Assembly (NCBI GenBank): GCA_015523575.1
Contig: WAJZ01000067.1
Location: forward strand, 1 to 6,017
Length of the DNA stretch: 6,017 nt
DNA from: Candidatus Hestiella acidicharens
Lineage (GTDB): Archaea; Thermoproteota; Thermoprotei_A; Sulfolobales; Acidilobaceae
Reading direction: 5' to 3'
Within the stretch, counting starts at the first letter, position 1. Each line of letters begins with the position of its first letter. Of the stretch, positions 5,943 to 6,017 are shown in pieces. Both the position numbers and the translations under genes were made by a program. A model generated the notes under the pieces. That model saw nothing but the letters and a program-made list of their open reading frames with translations, was not told where the DNA came from and did not search any database.

Positions 5943-5951
5943 TTATAAAAG
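5943..5951 (+). promoter_or_regulatory. TATA-like box for an unseen downstream transcript
   Basis: TTATAAAAG, preceded by the purine-rich GCAAAA at 5936-5941 (BRE-like), is the best TATA-box match in the window. A transcript would start near 5973. The remaining ~45 bases carry stops in all + frames (an ATG at 5979 opens only five codons), so the driven gene or RNA would lie mainly beyond the window end. The region from 5931 to 6017 holds nothing else I can support. Confidence 0.4.
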
Positions 5952-6017
5952 AAAATTAAGGGCCAAAATAAAGATGTAATGAACAAGTTCAAGTAAATAA
6001 GTTAAAAAAGTCAATAC

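Noticed and set aside
5973..6000. Possible C box of a C/D small RNA (GTAATGA near 5976-5982)
   Set aside because: It differs from the RUGAUGA consensus at one position, and no CTGA D or D' box follows within the window.
5943..6017. Open minus-strand frame of 24 codons running off the window end, with a hydrophobic composition
   Set aside because: It could be the C-terminus of a membrane protein, but an A-rich plus strand produces Leu/Phe/Ile-rich codons on the minus strand by composition alone, and no motif is visible. Not reported as a gene.
1..6017. CRISPR repeats, tRNA/rRNA genes, insertion sequences, integration sites
   Set aside because: No spaced direct repeats, cloverleaf sequence, transposase motif or terminal inverted repeats were seen on either strand; nearly all the window is occupied by genes.

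Overview
The window reads as a stretch of an archaeal chromosome, most likely from a thermophilic member of the Thermoproteota (crenarchaeotes). It is AT-rich. Arginine is mostly AGA/AGG and isoleucine is often ATA. Genes start with ATG, GTG or TTG behind GG-rich ribosome sites, and intergenic gaps are short with TATA-like boxes about 33-37 bases before the start codons. The protein set also fits: archaeal-type cobalamin enzymes and a two-domain winged-helix protein of a kind I associate with archaea (DUF2250-like). The exact genus cannot be read from this sequence.

Left half (1-3775, + strand): a tightly packed, probably co-transcribed operon for the late steps of adenosylcobalamin synthesis. 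It holds the tail of a CobY-type guanylyltransferase, then a PLP-dependent threonine-phosphate decarboxylase (CobD/CobC type), CobS (cobalamin-5'-phosphate synthase), CbiB (adenosylcobinamide-phosphate synthase), and a stand-alone asparagine-synthetase-like ATP-pyrophosphatase with a C-terminal zinc ribbon. The four recognisable enzymes fit together. The decarboxylase makes aminopropanol phosphate, CbiB attaches it to adenosylcobyric acid, CobY activates the product with GMP, and CobS joins it to the lower-ligand nucleotide. CbiB and CobS are polytopic membrane proteins, so the last steps should occur at the membrane. The fifth gene shares the operon and has an apparently intact synthetase active site but no glutaminase domain. 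It is the most interesting item in the window.

Right half (3772-6017): a DUF72 (YecE-like) gene on the minus strand meets the operon tail to tail, the two stop codons sharing TTAA. It is divergent from a gene for a double winged-helix regulator. The 69-base gap between them has one TATA-like element near its middle that could serve both directions. After the regulator come a short inverted repeat, a TATA-like box and a membrane PAP2-family phosphatase with a complete catalytic triad, ended by a T-run. The last ~90 bases carry no complete gene. They hold a good TATA-like box that may drive something beyond the window.

No RNA gene, CRISPR array, insertion sequence or long repeat was seen.
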